A stretch of DNA of 64,000 nt from positions 109,066,356 to 109,130,355 of the forward strand of contig CM076189.1 of the NCBI GenBank assembly GCA_038277395.1. Reading direction: 5' to 3'. Under the pieces are notes generated by a model, which did not search any database, was not told the origin of the DNA, and saw only the letters and a program-made list of their open reading frames with translations. A program made the translations under genes and the position numbers. Positions 23,713 to 35,196 of the stretch are shown here, piece by piece (position 1 is the first letter of the stretch; each line of letters opens with the position of its first letter). The stretch is from Dryocosmus kuriphilus (Eukaryota > Arthropoda > Insecta > Hymenoptera > Cynipidae).

Positions 23713-24099
23713 GATGGATTTAAAGCAGATAGAAAGCGCAATTTTGAAGAAAAACTAGAACACTACGTTATAACTAACTGTGTTGACAGAAATAGTATTT
23801 TTACTCAACAGCGTTATAACTGTATTTTGCTAGAAGTTAAAGAAGCGATGGAGTTACGCAAAAGAGGAGAATCATTGTCTAGCAAACACTATAGACGCTT
23901 GAAAAGATTTGATATTGCAAAAATTGACGACAGTGAAAAACTTATAGAACGTAACGAGAAAGCTGATAGTGATAAAACGATTCGATATTTTTGTAACACT
24001 ATTGATCTTTTTGATACGTTGGAAAGAGCTCATATTGCTGTCGGACGTAAAAGGACCAGAGGTAAGGACACACAAAATTTTTTTGCAAAATTGAGCTGA
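23713..24099 (+). pseudogene. N-terminal part of KRBA2-like integrase
   Basis: From about 23745 the strand reads EEKLEHYVITNCVDRNSIF, then ESLSSKHYRRLKRFDIAKI and ERAHIAVGRKRTRGKDTQNF, the winged/zinc-binding-like N-terminal region that precedes the integrase core in KRBA2-type proteins (SxxxYxxLKRFDV and H..IGHGGRD-type motifs). A frame change occurs near 23752 and the reading ends at TGA 24097-24099. The core resumes at about 25193 after a hairpin insertion. Confidence 0.7.
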
Positions 24100-24237
24100 T
24101 TTCATTCTCCAGAGATCCATTGAAGCGGATTTTTGATGAAAATTTTTTTTTGCCGAAAATTCGAGTGACTTTCAGTAATTTCTTTCTTAGCGACTACCAG
24201 GTATAATTGAATTATTATTTTTATTATTTATTTATAG

Positions 24238-24950
24238 TCCTCAAACTTAGAAAAGATATATATTTTTTTTAAACAATTAAATTTATTTATATAGTTTTAT
24301 TTTACAATTAAAAAGTCCCTAAAAAAACGGCGTGCAGCATATCTCGACGTGGACTCATCTGAAACAAAAAAATCATATTGATTATTAAATAGTATAGAAT
24401 TTAGGTACCTTCATTGTAAAATATTTGCAATTTTGTAAAAAAAAACACACAAAATAGCGGTCAATTAAATTCAATTTTTGAAAAAAAATGTATTCTTTGT
24501 TTAAACAATTTCAATGTTATAAAATTAGTTGTCAAAGAATGTCATCCAACAAAGGTTTCCAAAATCATTTAAGGAATATCTCCTTCAAATTTGAGAAACA
24601 TCGGTCCATTAGTTTGAGTTATCGTGCACGCCATTTTTGAAAATATGGTGCACGATAACTCAAAAAGTAATTGACCGCTTTTCCTCAGACTTTGAGACAG
24701 TATTCCCTATATGCTTTCGGAAACCTTCATTGGATGACGATTTTTTTTGGGCAAAGTTGCAAATGTTTTAAAACGAAGGTACCTCAAATTAATTTCTCCT
24801 TAATAATCAATTTGATTTTTTTGTTTCAGATGAGTCTACGTAGAGATATGGTGCACGCCGTTTTTAGAGACTTCTTTCATTATAAAATAAAACTACATAT
24901 ATACAAAAATTAATTTGTTGAAAAAAAAAATTTTGTAAGCTTAAAGGCTG
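24238..24950. mobile_element. ~710-bp hairpin element inside the GIN transposon
   Basis: Long imperfect inverted arms centred at about 24648: outer tatatagttttattt against aaataaaactacatata; aacggcgtgca.catatct against its complement at 24838-24875; tgaaacaaaaaaatca against tgatttttttgtttca; and a central palindrome gttatcgtgcacgcc / ggtgcacgataac. There is no ORF of note. Confidence 0.75.
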
Positions 24951-25192
24951 TATAAATAAATTTAAAAAGTCAATCTGGTTTTTATGCTGAAAACATGAAT
25001 TCTCAGCGTTTTTAAATTTTTATTTCATTGTTGTCACAAAAAAAATTATTTTGCCTTATCTTTCATCAAACCTATTGATTTTAGCAAAAGTGTGTCAACA
25101 ATATATTTTACTTATCATGTAAATGTTTCCTCAGTAATGGATGCCGATATGAAATGAAAGTACTGCAACTTCTCTAGGGCCATAATCGAGCT

Positions 25193-26690
25193 TTACTTAT
25201 CAGTGTGTGAACAATGCCAGTTAAAAATAAAAGTAAAAAAAGCGTGTTTAGTTGTGCGTCCTATTCGCTCCTATGAAATGAACTCGAGATGTCAGGTTGA
25301 CCTAATTGATATGCAGAGTGAACAAGATGGCCAGTATAAGTGGATATTGAACTACCAGGATCATTTAACAGAATTTACTATTTTGCGTCCACTAAAGAGT
25401 AAAATAGCTGAGGAAGTTTCTTACCAATTACTGGATATTTTTTGTATGTTCTGAGCTCCAAATATTCTCCAAAGTGATAATGGACGAGAATTTACAAACC
25501 GTGTGATCAACAATCTTGCTGAAATGTGGCCTGGACTCAGAATTTTCCATGGGAAACCTCGACATTCGCAGAGCCACGGATCGGTAGAAAGATCGAATTG
25601 ATGCTCATTTCATGGCCGGTAGACAATCAAACTAAAAAGTGGGCAGAAGTTTTAAGATTCATCCAGAGTAAAAAAACCGAGCTCTACATGCTGGGATCAA
25701 AAAAAGTCCTTACGAAGTAATGTTTGGGTGCCCTCAAAAAATCGGACTTGACGATTTACCACTGCCGGAAGGTATGCACGCTTCTATAAATTCAGAAGAA
25801 GAGCTTGAAAAGATTCTTAATATAGAAAGCACCCAGCATACTGAAAATGGTGGTACGTATAAGTTAAAGTTGTTTAAAAATCACAGAAAATCCCATTGTA
25901 ATTCCTACCCCGATTTTAGGTTAATTTATGCCTATAATATTCTTTAATTAAAAAGTAATAACTATAAAATTCCCCTAACATTTAGTAATATACTTCAATT
26001 ATTATGTTACAGAAGATATAATAAATGAATAAGATATGGAAAAAGAGTATGACGTGCTCGAAATTGCTGTATTCTGCATCATCTGCGGAAAGGGATCTTC
26101 AAAAGCTCATAAGTGTTGTGTCTGTGAACTTTATGTTCACGCGATCTGCGGTGTATCAACAGACGAGAGTGAAGGCTATGGAAATGAAATTAAATGCAAT
26201 TTGTGCTGCAGAAAAAAAAAGATTATCGTAGAGCGCGAAAAAGCTCGACTGGGATTGATTAAACAGGCAGAAAAGATGATGTCTCTGTCAAATTCAAAGC
26301 TTCCACCTGTGGAAATTGGATCGAGTGTCGTCTTCAGAGTTGCGGATGTGGACAGAGGACGTTTAGCAGCTCAAAATGTGTAGCTGTTATATTAAATGCC
26401 AATTCCGACGGATTGTATCAGTTAGGCACTAAATCTGGCACCTTAGGAAGATAATATGCTAGAAATGAATTTACGCCAGCAGATTCGAATTTTATTGATA
26501 AACAGGTAGTTCCTTCTAACCGAATGTCTCTAGGAACTGCATCTGCTATAATTCCTGGTTCGAAACAAGGTTTTATATTTTGAAACTGTAGGAGATATTG
26601 TATTGATAAAAAGCGTAAATGATAGTCCAATAACGTTAAGTGCAATTCAAAATGTCATTCAAATAGTTCATGTAAAAACAAATAGTCAGT
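25193..26690 (+). pseudogene. KRBA2/GIN-like integrase core and C-terminal zinc finger
   Basis: The retroviral-type integrase core (rve) starts with CEQCQLKIKVKK, then RCQVDLIDMQS (first Asp), LNYQDHLTEF, ILQSDNGREF (second Asp) and GSVERSN (Glu), followed by SPYEVMFGC (about 25700). A C-terminal region at 26036-26383 has a Cys-rich finger (FCIICGKGSSKAHKCCVC, HAICGV, CNLCCRKK) and QAEKMM. A last segment reads DGLYQLGT-like and CNSKCHSN (26390-26690). This order is that of KRBA2-like proteins from GIN-type (alternatively IS3EU-type) transposons. A TGA at about 25453 and several later stops and frame changes inactivate it. Confidence 0.85.
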
Positions 26691-27049
26691 TAATAATATT
26701 ATAATATCACTTCACATTACTAATTTAAGACCTATATCACATTTACAAATTATAACAATAAATTACATAAAACTATATACAATCCAAAGTTTTAAGTGGT
26801 TACACTTACGTCTTCATTTTCAATAAATTAGCACCTGTGTCGGACATGATTTATGTACATTTTCCAAATTCTGGGAGTGTCAATATTATACATGTTAATC
26901 ATTCTAACGATTCTACGATACTGAAATTTCTCGGTCGGTGCGTACTCGTAAATATTATGAGTGAATCGAGGTAGATAGAATACACGAACCAAGAATATAA
27001 TCAAATAAAATCAATTATACCATCATAAATGCCATTCCAACACTGTAAA

Positions 27050-29636
27050 TATTTTTGTTTCTTAATAGTGCTTTTTTCAAGTTTTTTTATGTATGCCATT
27101 TCAGAGAATAATCTTTTCTTCCAATTTGTCTCTTTGTCTAAGAGGTTAATATATTCCCAATCGAATTCATGATTGCTTTTAATCTTATGTTCACTTATTA
27201 CTGACGTTTCGACATTGGATTGATGGATATTATTTCTATGTTCATTTATTCTATTTCTGATATATCTCTTAGTTTGGCCGATGTATACTTTATCACAATT
27301 TTTACATTCAATTTTGTATACTACATTTGATTGATTGTTTATGAGGGTGAATCAAATCTTTACCTTTTTTTATGAATCTGTTTTTAAATTTAGTACTCAT
27401 TCTGTGGACGAATTTCAATTTGTACTTTCTTAATTTCTTCTGGGCAGTTTCTGGTACATTTTTTATAAGCGGGAAAATGATGAAATTTTTTTCTTCTTCA
27501 TTACTTGTTGAATTTGAGCTTGGTGTTGTATTTTCTTGATATTGTTTTTCTTTCAATGTTTTTATTCTTTTCCTAATGGTTTCATCAACCAAGTTTTGGG
27601 GGTAATTGTTCTTAAATAAGATTTCCTTCACTTTTTGAATATTTTCCTCATGATAACATTCATTAGACAATATCAGAGCTCGATCAACTAAACCAGTGAT
27701 GGTACTCATCTTGTGCGCTAATGGATGTGATGAGAAAAAATTCAAACACCTCCCAGAAGCAATTGGTTTTTGATAACAATTAGTTGTAATCCTTCCATTT
27801 GGTTCTCTTTTTACCGTTAAATCAAGAAAATTCAACCTACTATCATTTTATATTTCAAAAGTAAATTGAAGCCTATCACGATATGAGTTAAACTCGTGTA
27901 ACATGGGTTCAATATCCTTTCTTAGAGCAATGAAAAAACTATCATCAAAAAATCTGAAATAGTTTAGTGGTGTAAAATTTAACTTCCGAAAACAGGTCAT
28001 CTCCAAGTCTTCCAAAACCGTATCAGCAAATATCGGGGAAGATGGTGAACCCATTGGACTGCCATATGTTTGTGCGTAAAATTGATTGTTAAATGTAAAG
28101 TATATGTCGTCAAATAAGATTTTAACAGCTAATGAAAATTCATTGGCAGGAATTTTTGTATTTTTCGAAATGTCAGTCCATCTTTTAGTAATATTATCAA
28201 TTACCAGATCTCGTGGAATGTTTGTAAACAAGGAAACGACATCGAACGATACTAGCACACTATCTTCAGGTACAACAACACCCTTTAATGCATTAACAAA
28301 CATCCAACTGTCTTTTATATGTGATTTAGGCTTTTAGAATAGACCTAGAAATGATATCTGTTACGAATTTCGAAAGATTATATGTTGGGGTATCAATAGA
28401 TGAAACAATAAAACGCAATGGATTCAACACTTTGTTGATTTTTGGGTGTCCATAGCATCTAGGTAGATGATGATTATCGTTAGCAGACCTTAAATGTTTG
28501 TATGTGTTATCATCTATATAATTTTTACATTTCCATCTTTTTAATAAATCATTCACAGATTTTTATGAAGAAATTATTGTAGATGGATCGTAGGGGGTAA
28601 ATGAAAACGATGTTTTAATATATTTTAGAAAATCTGATTTCAACTATGATCATTCACAGATTGTTTTATCTTATTTAAAGGGTCTTTATTGATAGTTTGG
28701 CATGTCGTATTATCTCCAAGTGTAGACTTCGTTTTTGTATCATATTCTTTTTTACTCATAATGACAGTTACTTGACCTTTATCTGCTTTTGTTACTAAGA
28801 GATCATCATTTTCACGTAAATCTTCTCTTGTTTCTTTTTCCATCTTTTTAATTTCTTTATCTACAAAGTTTATATGTGTTTTCTTATTCATTATACTGTT
28901 AAGCAAACCGACCAATTCCGTTCTTAATTTTGATAAAATATCAACATCAATTTTCCAGGTATTATATTCCAATTCTTTTGTATGCTCTAAAATTGGGAGT
29001 TATTTTTTATAATTAGTGATAGGGAAACAAAATTTATCACCCAAACTCAAAATCTTTTTAACTGGAAAGGGAATATCTTTATCAGTTAAGTTAACAATCC
29101 ATTTTTCATCTATTTCGTTATTCAAAAAATTTTGCATTTCTGTATTTTGTTTTTTATTCAAAAAGTTAAGTTTGTTACGTAAACGTGTATCATCTTCTTG
29201 ACTTTGTTTTTTCAAAAAAATGTCATTGAGTTGAAAACATTTTTTTGTAAACATTTATAGGTAGCACTTCATTGATTTTGTTAGTTAATGTGTCAAGTTT
29301 TTTCTTCTGGTATTCGATATTAATATGACTATCTTCAATTTCAATATTCAATAGCGATATTTTGAATGTTAGTATGCTCAGCTCGTGTTTTCTATTACCT
29401 GTTTTACTTTTGAATGTCAGATTGTTGGTTTTCATGTTGTAAATGTGACTTGCGAGAATTTCTAAAGATCTGCATTGTAGTAGAAAGGTCCTTTGGTGAG
29501 TGGCCTTTGTAATCATTTGTCTGGTGGACTGCCATGTTTTTAGAAGAACTGATGTTGGTGTTCCATATTGTCTTCTGATGTTTCCCTGGAAATTTCCCGT
29601 ATTCATGATGTTGGAAATATTGGTATTGTTATCCAA
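27050..29636 (-). pseudogene. PLE-A minus copy: RT and GIY-YIG endonuclease, broken
   Basis: Penelope-like polyprotein in pieces: N-terminal region (29223-29636, 29000-29254, 28640-28972 with LLVTKADKGQVTVIMSKKEY), RT (27848-28556: SFDVVSLFTNIPRDL, YGSPMGSPSSPIFAD, YFRFFDDSFF as the FxDD catalytic motif), then after TAA 27848-27850 the RT thumb LNFLDLTVKREPNG and a connector (27308-27835), and the GIY-YIG domain (about 27050-27310: VYIGQTKRYIRNRINEH). PLE RTs are related to telomerase RT, and the GIY-YIG nuclease makes the target nick. An 87-bp insert at 28562-28648 is flanked by atcattcacagatt repeats. Confidence 0.9.
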
Positions 29637-29702
29637 ATTGTAAATCTGGTGATGGTATGGTGCACTGGGTTACTGACATTGGTAAATAAAAAGTAGCAAT
29701 CT

Positions 29703-31253
29703 GTGAATGATTTAGTAAAAAGATGGAAATGTAAAAATTATATAGATGATAACACATACAAACATTTAAGATCTGCTAACGATAATCATCATCTACCTAG
29801 ATGGTATGGACTCCCAAAAATCCACAAAGTGTCGAATCCATTGCGTGTTATTGTTTCATCTATTGATACCACAACGTATAATCTTTCGAAATTCGTAACA
29901 GATATCATTTCCAGGTATATTCCAAAGCCTAAATCACGTATAAAAGATAGTTGGATGTTTGTTAATACATTGAAGGGTGTTGTTGTACCTGAAGATAGTG
30001 TGCTAGTATCGTTCGATGTCGTTTCCTCGTTTACAAACATTCCACGGGATCTGGTAATTGATATTATTACAAAAAGGTGGAATGACATTTCGAAAAATAC
30101 AAAAATTCCTGCCAATGAATTTTCATTAGCTGTTAAAATCTTATTTGACGACACATACTTTACATTTAACAATCAATTTTACGCACAAACATATGGCAGT
30201 CCAATGGATTCCCCATCTTCCCCGATATTTGCTGATACGGTTTTGGAAGACTTGGAGATGACCTGTTTTCGGAAGTTAAATTTTACACCACTAAAATATT
30301 TCAGATTTTTTGATGATAGTTTTTTCATTGCTCTAAGAAAGGATATTGAACCCATGTTACACGAGTTTAACTCATATCGTGATAGGCTTCAATTTACTTT
30401 TGAAATATAAAATGATAGTAGGTTGAATTTTCTTGATTTAACGGTAAAAAGAGAACCAAATGGAAGGATTACAACTAATTGTTATCAAAAACCAATTGCT
30501 TCTGGGAGGTGTTTGAATTTTTTCTCATCACATCCATTAGCGCACAAGATGAGTACCATCACTGGTTTAGTTGATCGAGCTCTGATATTGTCTAATGAAT
30601 GTTATCATGAGGAAAATGTTCAAAAAGTTAAGGAAATCTTATTTAAGAACAATTACCCCCAAAAATTGGTTGATGAAACCATTAGGAAAAGAATAAAAAC
30701 ATTGAAAGAAAAACAATATGAAGAAAATACAACACCAAGCTCGAATTCAACAAGTAATGAAGAAGGAAAAAATTTCATCATTTTCCCGTTTATAAAAAAT
30801 GTATCAGAAACTGTCCAGAAGAAATTAAGAAAGTACAAATTGAAAGTCGTCCACAGAATGAGTTCTAAGTTTAAAAACAGATTCATAAAAAAAGGTAAAG
30901 ATTTGATTCACCCTGATAAACAATCAAATGTAGTATACAAAATTGAATGTAAAAATTGTGATAAAGTATAAATCGGCCAAACTAAAAGATATATCAGAAA
31001 GAGAATAAATGAACATAGAAATAATGTCCATCAGTCCAATGTCGAAACGTCAGTAATAAGTGAACATAAGATTAAAAACAATCATGAATTCGATTGGGAA
31101 AATATCAACATCTTAGACAAAGAGACAAATTGGAAGAAAATATTATTCTCTGAAATGTCATACATAAAAAAACATGAAAAAAGCACTATTAATAAACAAA
31201 AAGATTTACAGTGTTGGAATGGCATTTATAATGGTATAATTGATTTTATTTGA
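29703..31253 (+). pseudogene. PLE-A plus copy: RT and GIY-YIG endonuclease, broken
   Basis: Starts inside the RT connector (VKRWKCKNYIDDNTYKHL), continues RLPRWYGLPKIHKV-type fingers, SFDVVSSFTNIP (Leu to Ser), YGSPMDSPSSPIFAD (Gly to Asp in the usually invariant GSP motif), YFRFFDDSFF, and stops at TAA 30408-30410. That codon is the same as in the minus copy. The second part, 30423-30971, ends at a stop within KV*IGQTKRYI, i.e. the Tyr of the GIY-YIG-type motif is lost. The nuclease remnant continues to 31253 (WKKILFSEMSYIKKHEKS). Confidence 0.92.
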
Positions 31254-31523
31254 TTATATTCTTGGTTCGTGTATTCTATCTACCTCGATTCACTCATAAT
31301 ATTTACGAGTACGCACCGACCGAGAAATTTCAGTATCGTAGAATCATTCGAATGATTAACATGTATAATATTGACACTCCCAGAATTTGGAAAATGTACA
31401 TAAATCATGTCCGACACAGGTGCTAATTTATTGAAAATGAAGACGTAAGTGTAACCACTTAAAACTTTGGATTGTATATAGTTTTATGTAATTTATTGTT
31501 ATAATTTGTAAATGTGATATAGG

Positions 31524-31556
31524 TCTTGAAAAGGGCTCCAAACGAGCCGAAACGTC
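31524..31556 (+). ncRNA. relic hammerhead-ribozyme-like motif in the PLE-A 3' tail
   Basis: ggctc-caaac-gagcc forms a 5-bp stem II (31534-31548), followed directly by GAAAC (31549-31553) and GTC. The expected CTGATGA box is degraded (cttgaaaa). Position and layout match the hammerheads of PLE-B and PLE-C, so this is read as a dead copy. Confidence 0.5.
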
Positions 31557-31744
31557 GACGAATGTACGAATTTTAATACAACTTTGACTGGGACATCGCT
31601 ACTTTTTATTTACCAACGTCAGTAACCCAGTGCAACATACCATCACCAGATTACTAATTTAAGTTAGTGAGTAAATTTTAATTAATATAGTATGTCAGTT
31701 AAAAATATTATAATATATTACCTCACATCTCGATTTCATTTCGA

Positions 31745-32056
31745 TATTCAGCAACGTACACAACGACAATAAGCAGGCGTCATGCAGCTTAATGACTGCA
31801 AATGAAAATTTAAGTAGTTTCTGTAAGAAGGACAAGACCAGATCGGACTCCGGTCGATTTGAAAAAGGCCGGAACGCGTTCTGGCATATTTAAAAATGCC
31901 AGAATGCGTTGCGCGCATCCTTAAAACTGCCAGAACGCGTTCGGGTCGTTTATTTCGCTCATTGGCCGTTTTCAGAACAGCCAGAACGCGTTCTGGCAAT
32001 TCTGCAACGGCCAGAACGCGTTGTGGTCGTTTATTTCGCTCATTGGCCGTTTTCAG
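31745..32056 (-). repeat. right terminal inverted repeat of the GIN transposon
   Basis: Inverted partner of 23335-23625, with six CCAGAACGCGTTCTGG-like palindromes; it extends about 30 bp further outward than the left copy (aacggccaatgagcgaaat). A (TA)n tract (32069-32089) follows immediately. Confidence 0.75.
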
Positions 32057-32069
32057 TCTGAGCCTAACA

Positions 32070-33090
32070 TATATATATATATATATATAAATTTCCTTTC
32101 TTTTTGCATCTTTATTTCTCATTTTTGAATTCTGAGGAACAATTTTCAAAAAAATAGTTAAATTTTCAAATACAAGGATTAGTTATCAACTTAGGAGGAT
32201 GAAACTTCAATAAAAATGTAGTCTTTTACTTTTTAAATAAAAAACATAATTTTTCAACCAATGATGAATTTAAGAAGAGTCGTTGAAATATCAAAAAAAA
32301 AACTCTTATACTTTGAAATAAAAAATATGACTTCGCAGCCAAGAATTTAAGGTCTAAATTTTCAAGCAAAAATAAAAAAAAAACGAAAAACTTTAACAGC
32401 TAAATTTTCAACAAAAAAGAAGTCATAATTTCGAACTAAAAATTGTTAAATTTTCAAGAATAGAGAAAATGAACTTTAACAAAACTATTTGTTTTTTACA
32501 TTTAAAAATTACATTTTCAAAGAAAACAGTAATTTTTCAATAAATAATATTTATATTTTCAACAGCAAAAAATTCTCAACCAAGAAAAACGAATTCTCAT
32601 CCAAACCTGTAATAATTGACTTTTAAACTAAAAAAAACTATTATTTTCAACTAAAAATAGTTCAATTGTCAATAAACTTTCTGCATTTTCAATCCAAGAA
32701 CGTTTTTTTTAAAGTCAACAATAGCTGCCTTCTTGTAGGATTTCATTAATTTAGTTCACGTCCAAGTAAAAGACGAGAAAAGCGAGAAAAAAAGGGAAAA
32801 GGGGATGTTTTTTGAAAAGAAAAGAGTTTTTTAAAAAATTGACTCTAAGTAGACAGAGAATTTTTGTTTCCTACAGTTATTAATAAAGAATAAGCAAAAA
32901 TGGTTAAAAGCTAACAAATAATTCTAAAGCGAGTGCTACATCTGAAAATCCAAAAACATGTAAATAGACCTAATTTCTCCTGTTTTCACCGAAATATTTT
33001 TTAACCTTGTCATAACAAGAAACGTGGCCTCAGTAATTTCGGGACGATTTGGAGTACACATCTAGACTTCAAGGAAAGTAAATAAAGTGC
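32070..33090. repeat. TTTTCAACC/AAAA-type degenerate array
   Basis: From about 32150 to 32720, short units such as aattttcaac, aaaaatag and tcttcaaccaag alternate without a fixed period. Similar arrays lie at 40880-41680, 53760-55260 and 59570-60145. No gene is seen to 33090. Confidence 0.6.
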
Positions 33091-33264
33091 GCTCATTTTA
33101 TATTAGGAAAAATACTCTTTGCGCAACGATTTATTCTCTCAAGTCCATCGTCTCGCCTCAATTCAGAAGATCATTTTTGTAAATAATGAGATAATGGTTG
33201 GTGTACATAGAAATGTTTGAAGCTCAAGGAATGCTTTACAAATTGGCACTTTGTATGAAGCAAA

Positions 33265-33526
33265 ATGAGAGTTTATATTTGTGTTCTGTTTCTCATATTT
33301 GTGGCATTTCTTGATTCTGTTGGTAAGTAGAATTTTATATAATACCAAATCGATCATAACTTTAAATATCTTGCATCCAGGTCTTGACTGTATTGAAAAA
33401 TTTGTTTTCCGGAAAGCAGTTATTCCATTGAGATTTGTTCATCACCTTGAAGCAACTACGCCATATTTTGCTATCATTACACGAGTTCTATCTTGCTGCG
33501 CAATTATGTGTTTGACGAAAAAATAA
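33265..33526 (+). CDS. candidate small secreted peptide, two exons
   Basis: Exon 1 is 33265-33322: ATG followed by a strongly hydrophobic 19-residue N-terminus (MRVYICVLFLI..), a textbook secretion signal, ending in phase 1 at a perfect GTAAGT donor. A 58-bp intron ends in ttgcatccag at 33380. Exon 2 is 33381-33526, in matching phase, and stops at TAA. The product would be 67 residues, with four Cys after the signal (one near the start, an adjacent CC pair and one near the end) and a Lys-Lys C-terminus. An upstream ttttatatt at about 33095 could be a TATA box. The size is like insect secreted or antimicrobial-type peptides, but no family is recognised, and exon 2 ends inside a local repeat. 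It could be a chance ORF. Confidence 0.45.
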
Positions 33527-33742
33527 TTTTATTCATTCATATAAAATGATTCGCTGACAATTATATTTTATCATTTTTTATAAAAAAATGTTTAAATCCA
33601 GACTTGCTGCGTTAAATCCGTATAACTGTATGTAACATATTTTACAATAATTTTAGAACCGTTACACGTGTTTCCTCTTGCTCCACAAATATGCGCTTAC
33701 TGAAAAAAAAGTTTTTTATAGCTTAAATATACGTCAGTGTGC
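33476..33742. repeat. tandem copies of the peptide gene's terminal exon and 3' UTR
   Basis: ttacacgagttctatcttgc..tatgtgttt.acgaaaaaa (33475-33520) recurs as ttacacgtgtttcctcttgc..tatgcgctt.ctgaaaaaa (33660-33706), about 186 bp apart. A further related stretch occurs at 40500-40670 (gacaactatattttacc, tgttcaaatccagaa), beyond the BEL and PLE-B insertions. The array was evidently split by the BEL/Pao fragment that starts at about 33770. Confidence 0.55.
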
Positions 33743-35196
33743 CTAAAATAATAAAAATCTGATACGAGGAATTCCAGACACTAGCACTAATAAAAAAATC
33801 CAATTTAGCGAAAGTAGGGCATTAAAAACCTTGGGTGTTGGATGGAACTCTAGTAGTGATAGCATAATATACTCTGTGCACTCTCCCCTACCAAAATCTA
33901 AGATCACCGAAAGAGCGATATTCTCTGAGGTTGCCAGACTATCTGATCCTCTAGGTTTACTAGGAATAACCATTCCATTTGCAAAAATAATTCATTGGGA
34001 GTTAAAGGGAGGCTGGGATGAGTCATTACCGATTTACATATACAAAACTTTGATAGAAGTTCTTTCGGAAATAATGCTTCTCAAGGACTTAAACTTTGAT
34101 AGAAAGGTAATTGTGAATCGAGCCACTAACATTAATCCACATGAATTTTGTGTTGCGAACGAGAAGGGCTACGGAGCTTTTATATATATCAAATCAGAAA
34201 ATAGCCCTGTTCACTCTCAAACTAAATTACTTTGTGCCCAATCTAGATTAATCTTCTTAAAAGCTATCAACATCAACTCTCCTCATCATTTATAAACGCT
34301 TATTGCAAATCGTGTTTCTCAAATACAACAAAAAGTCAAAATTGAAAACATGTGCGCACAGAAGACAACCTGCTGATGCATCACCGAGATGACAAATGCA
34401 CGCGAAATTGATTAAAAATTATATTTTGAAAGTTAATCTAGACTGGCTTAACCGCGAAGAATCTCATTGGCCTACAATGGAAATTCCAGCATCAAACAAA
34501 TTCCCAGGACCAAAGAAAGAATTTTTTTTAAACACTCTTTCGAATTCAGAATTCTTTAATGGATTTCCTTCATACACAAAGCTGAAAAGAATTTTATGCA
34601 TTTTCTTCGATTAGAAATAGAAAACTGTCAAAAAGATTTTTGCGAGCATCAGAAATAAATAATGCGAAAAAGGCTATAATTCGTGCAACTCAAGTCACGC
34701 ATTTTTCTGAAGAAATGAACGATTTGAAAATAAAAGCAAACTAATATCACTCGATCCATTCATTGATGGAGACGGAACCATCAGGGTGGGAGGCCGAATA
34801 AAAGACTCGTCCATTCTCAGTCCTAACAGTATCCCATGATTTTGCCACGATCAAGTCATATCGCCAGACTAACAGTTCTCAATGAGCATTTGCAAACAAA
34901 CACACTGGGATACATACAACGTTGTATGTCTTACGCTGACGATTTTGTCCCTGGATGACCGAAGTCAAGTGCGAAATGTGATTCGTAAATATATAAGATG
35001 CTTCCGTTTAAATTCATCGACAGCTGAGTTCATTATGGGAAACCCGCCAAGCATTAGAATAACTCAAGCACGTCCATTTATTATCGTTAGAGTGGATTAT
35101 TGTGGCCCAATTTACAGCAAAGAAAAAAAATTCCGTAATTGATCACGAGTCAAGGTTTACGTAGTAATTTTCGTTTGTCTCGCTGTTAAGGCAGTA

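Larger units (their letters stand above)
26730..31649. mobile_element. PLE-A: inverted Penelope-like dimer with 14-bp target duplication
   Basis: A minus-strand copy (26730 to about 29697) and a plus-strand copy (about 29698-31649) face away from each other. The unit is bounded by attactaatttaag at 26716-26729 and 31650-31663, so both copies entered together. The minus copy is longer (includes the N-terminal region). The plus copy is 5'-truncated but keeps about 130 bp more 3' tail. Just between them, 29640-29695 (minus strand) is a piece of that 3' tail (gtcagtaacccagtgc), i.e. a tandem pseudo-LTR-like leader on the minus copy. Confidence 0.9.
23335..32056 (+). mobile_element. KRBA2/GIN-type integrase DNA transposon, with PLE-A inserted
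   Basis: Inverted terminal regions of about 300 bp (23335-23625 and 31745-32056) flank a KRBA2-like integrase gene (23713-26690). The TIRs are rich in the palindrome CCAGAACGCGTTCTGG and share a non-palindromic inner part (ctggtcttgtccttcttatag; gtcattaagctg; ttattgtcgttgtgtacgttgctga). Removing PLE-A (26730-31649) leaves about 3.8 kb, a plausible size for such a transposon. A hairpin element (24238-24950) sits inside. No target duplication was resolved at the outer ends. Confidence 0.75.
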
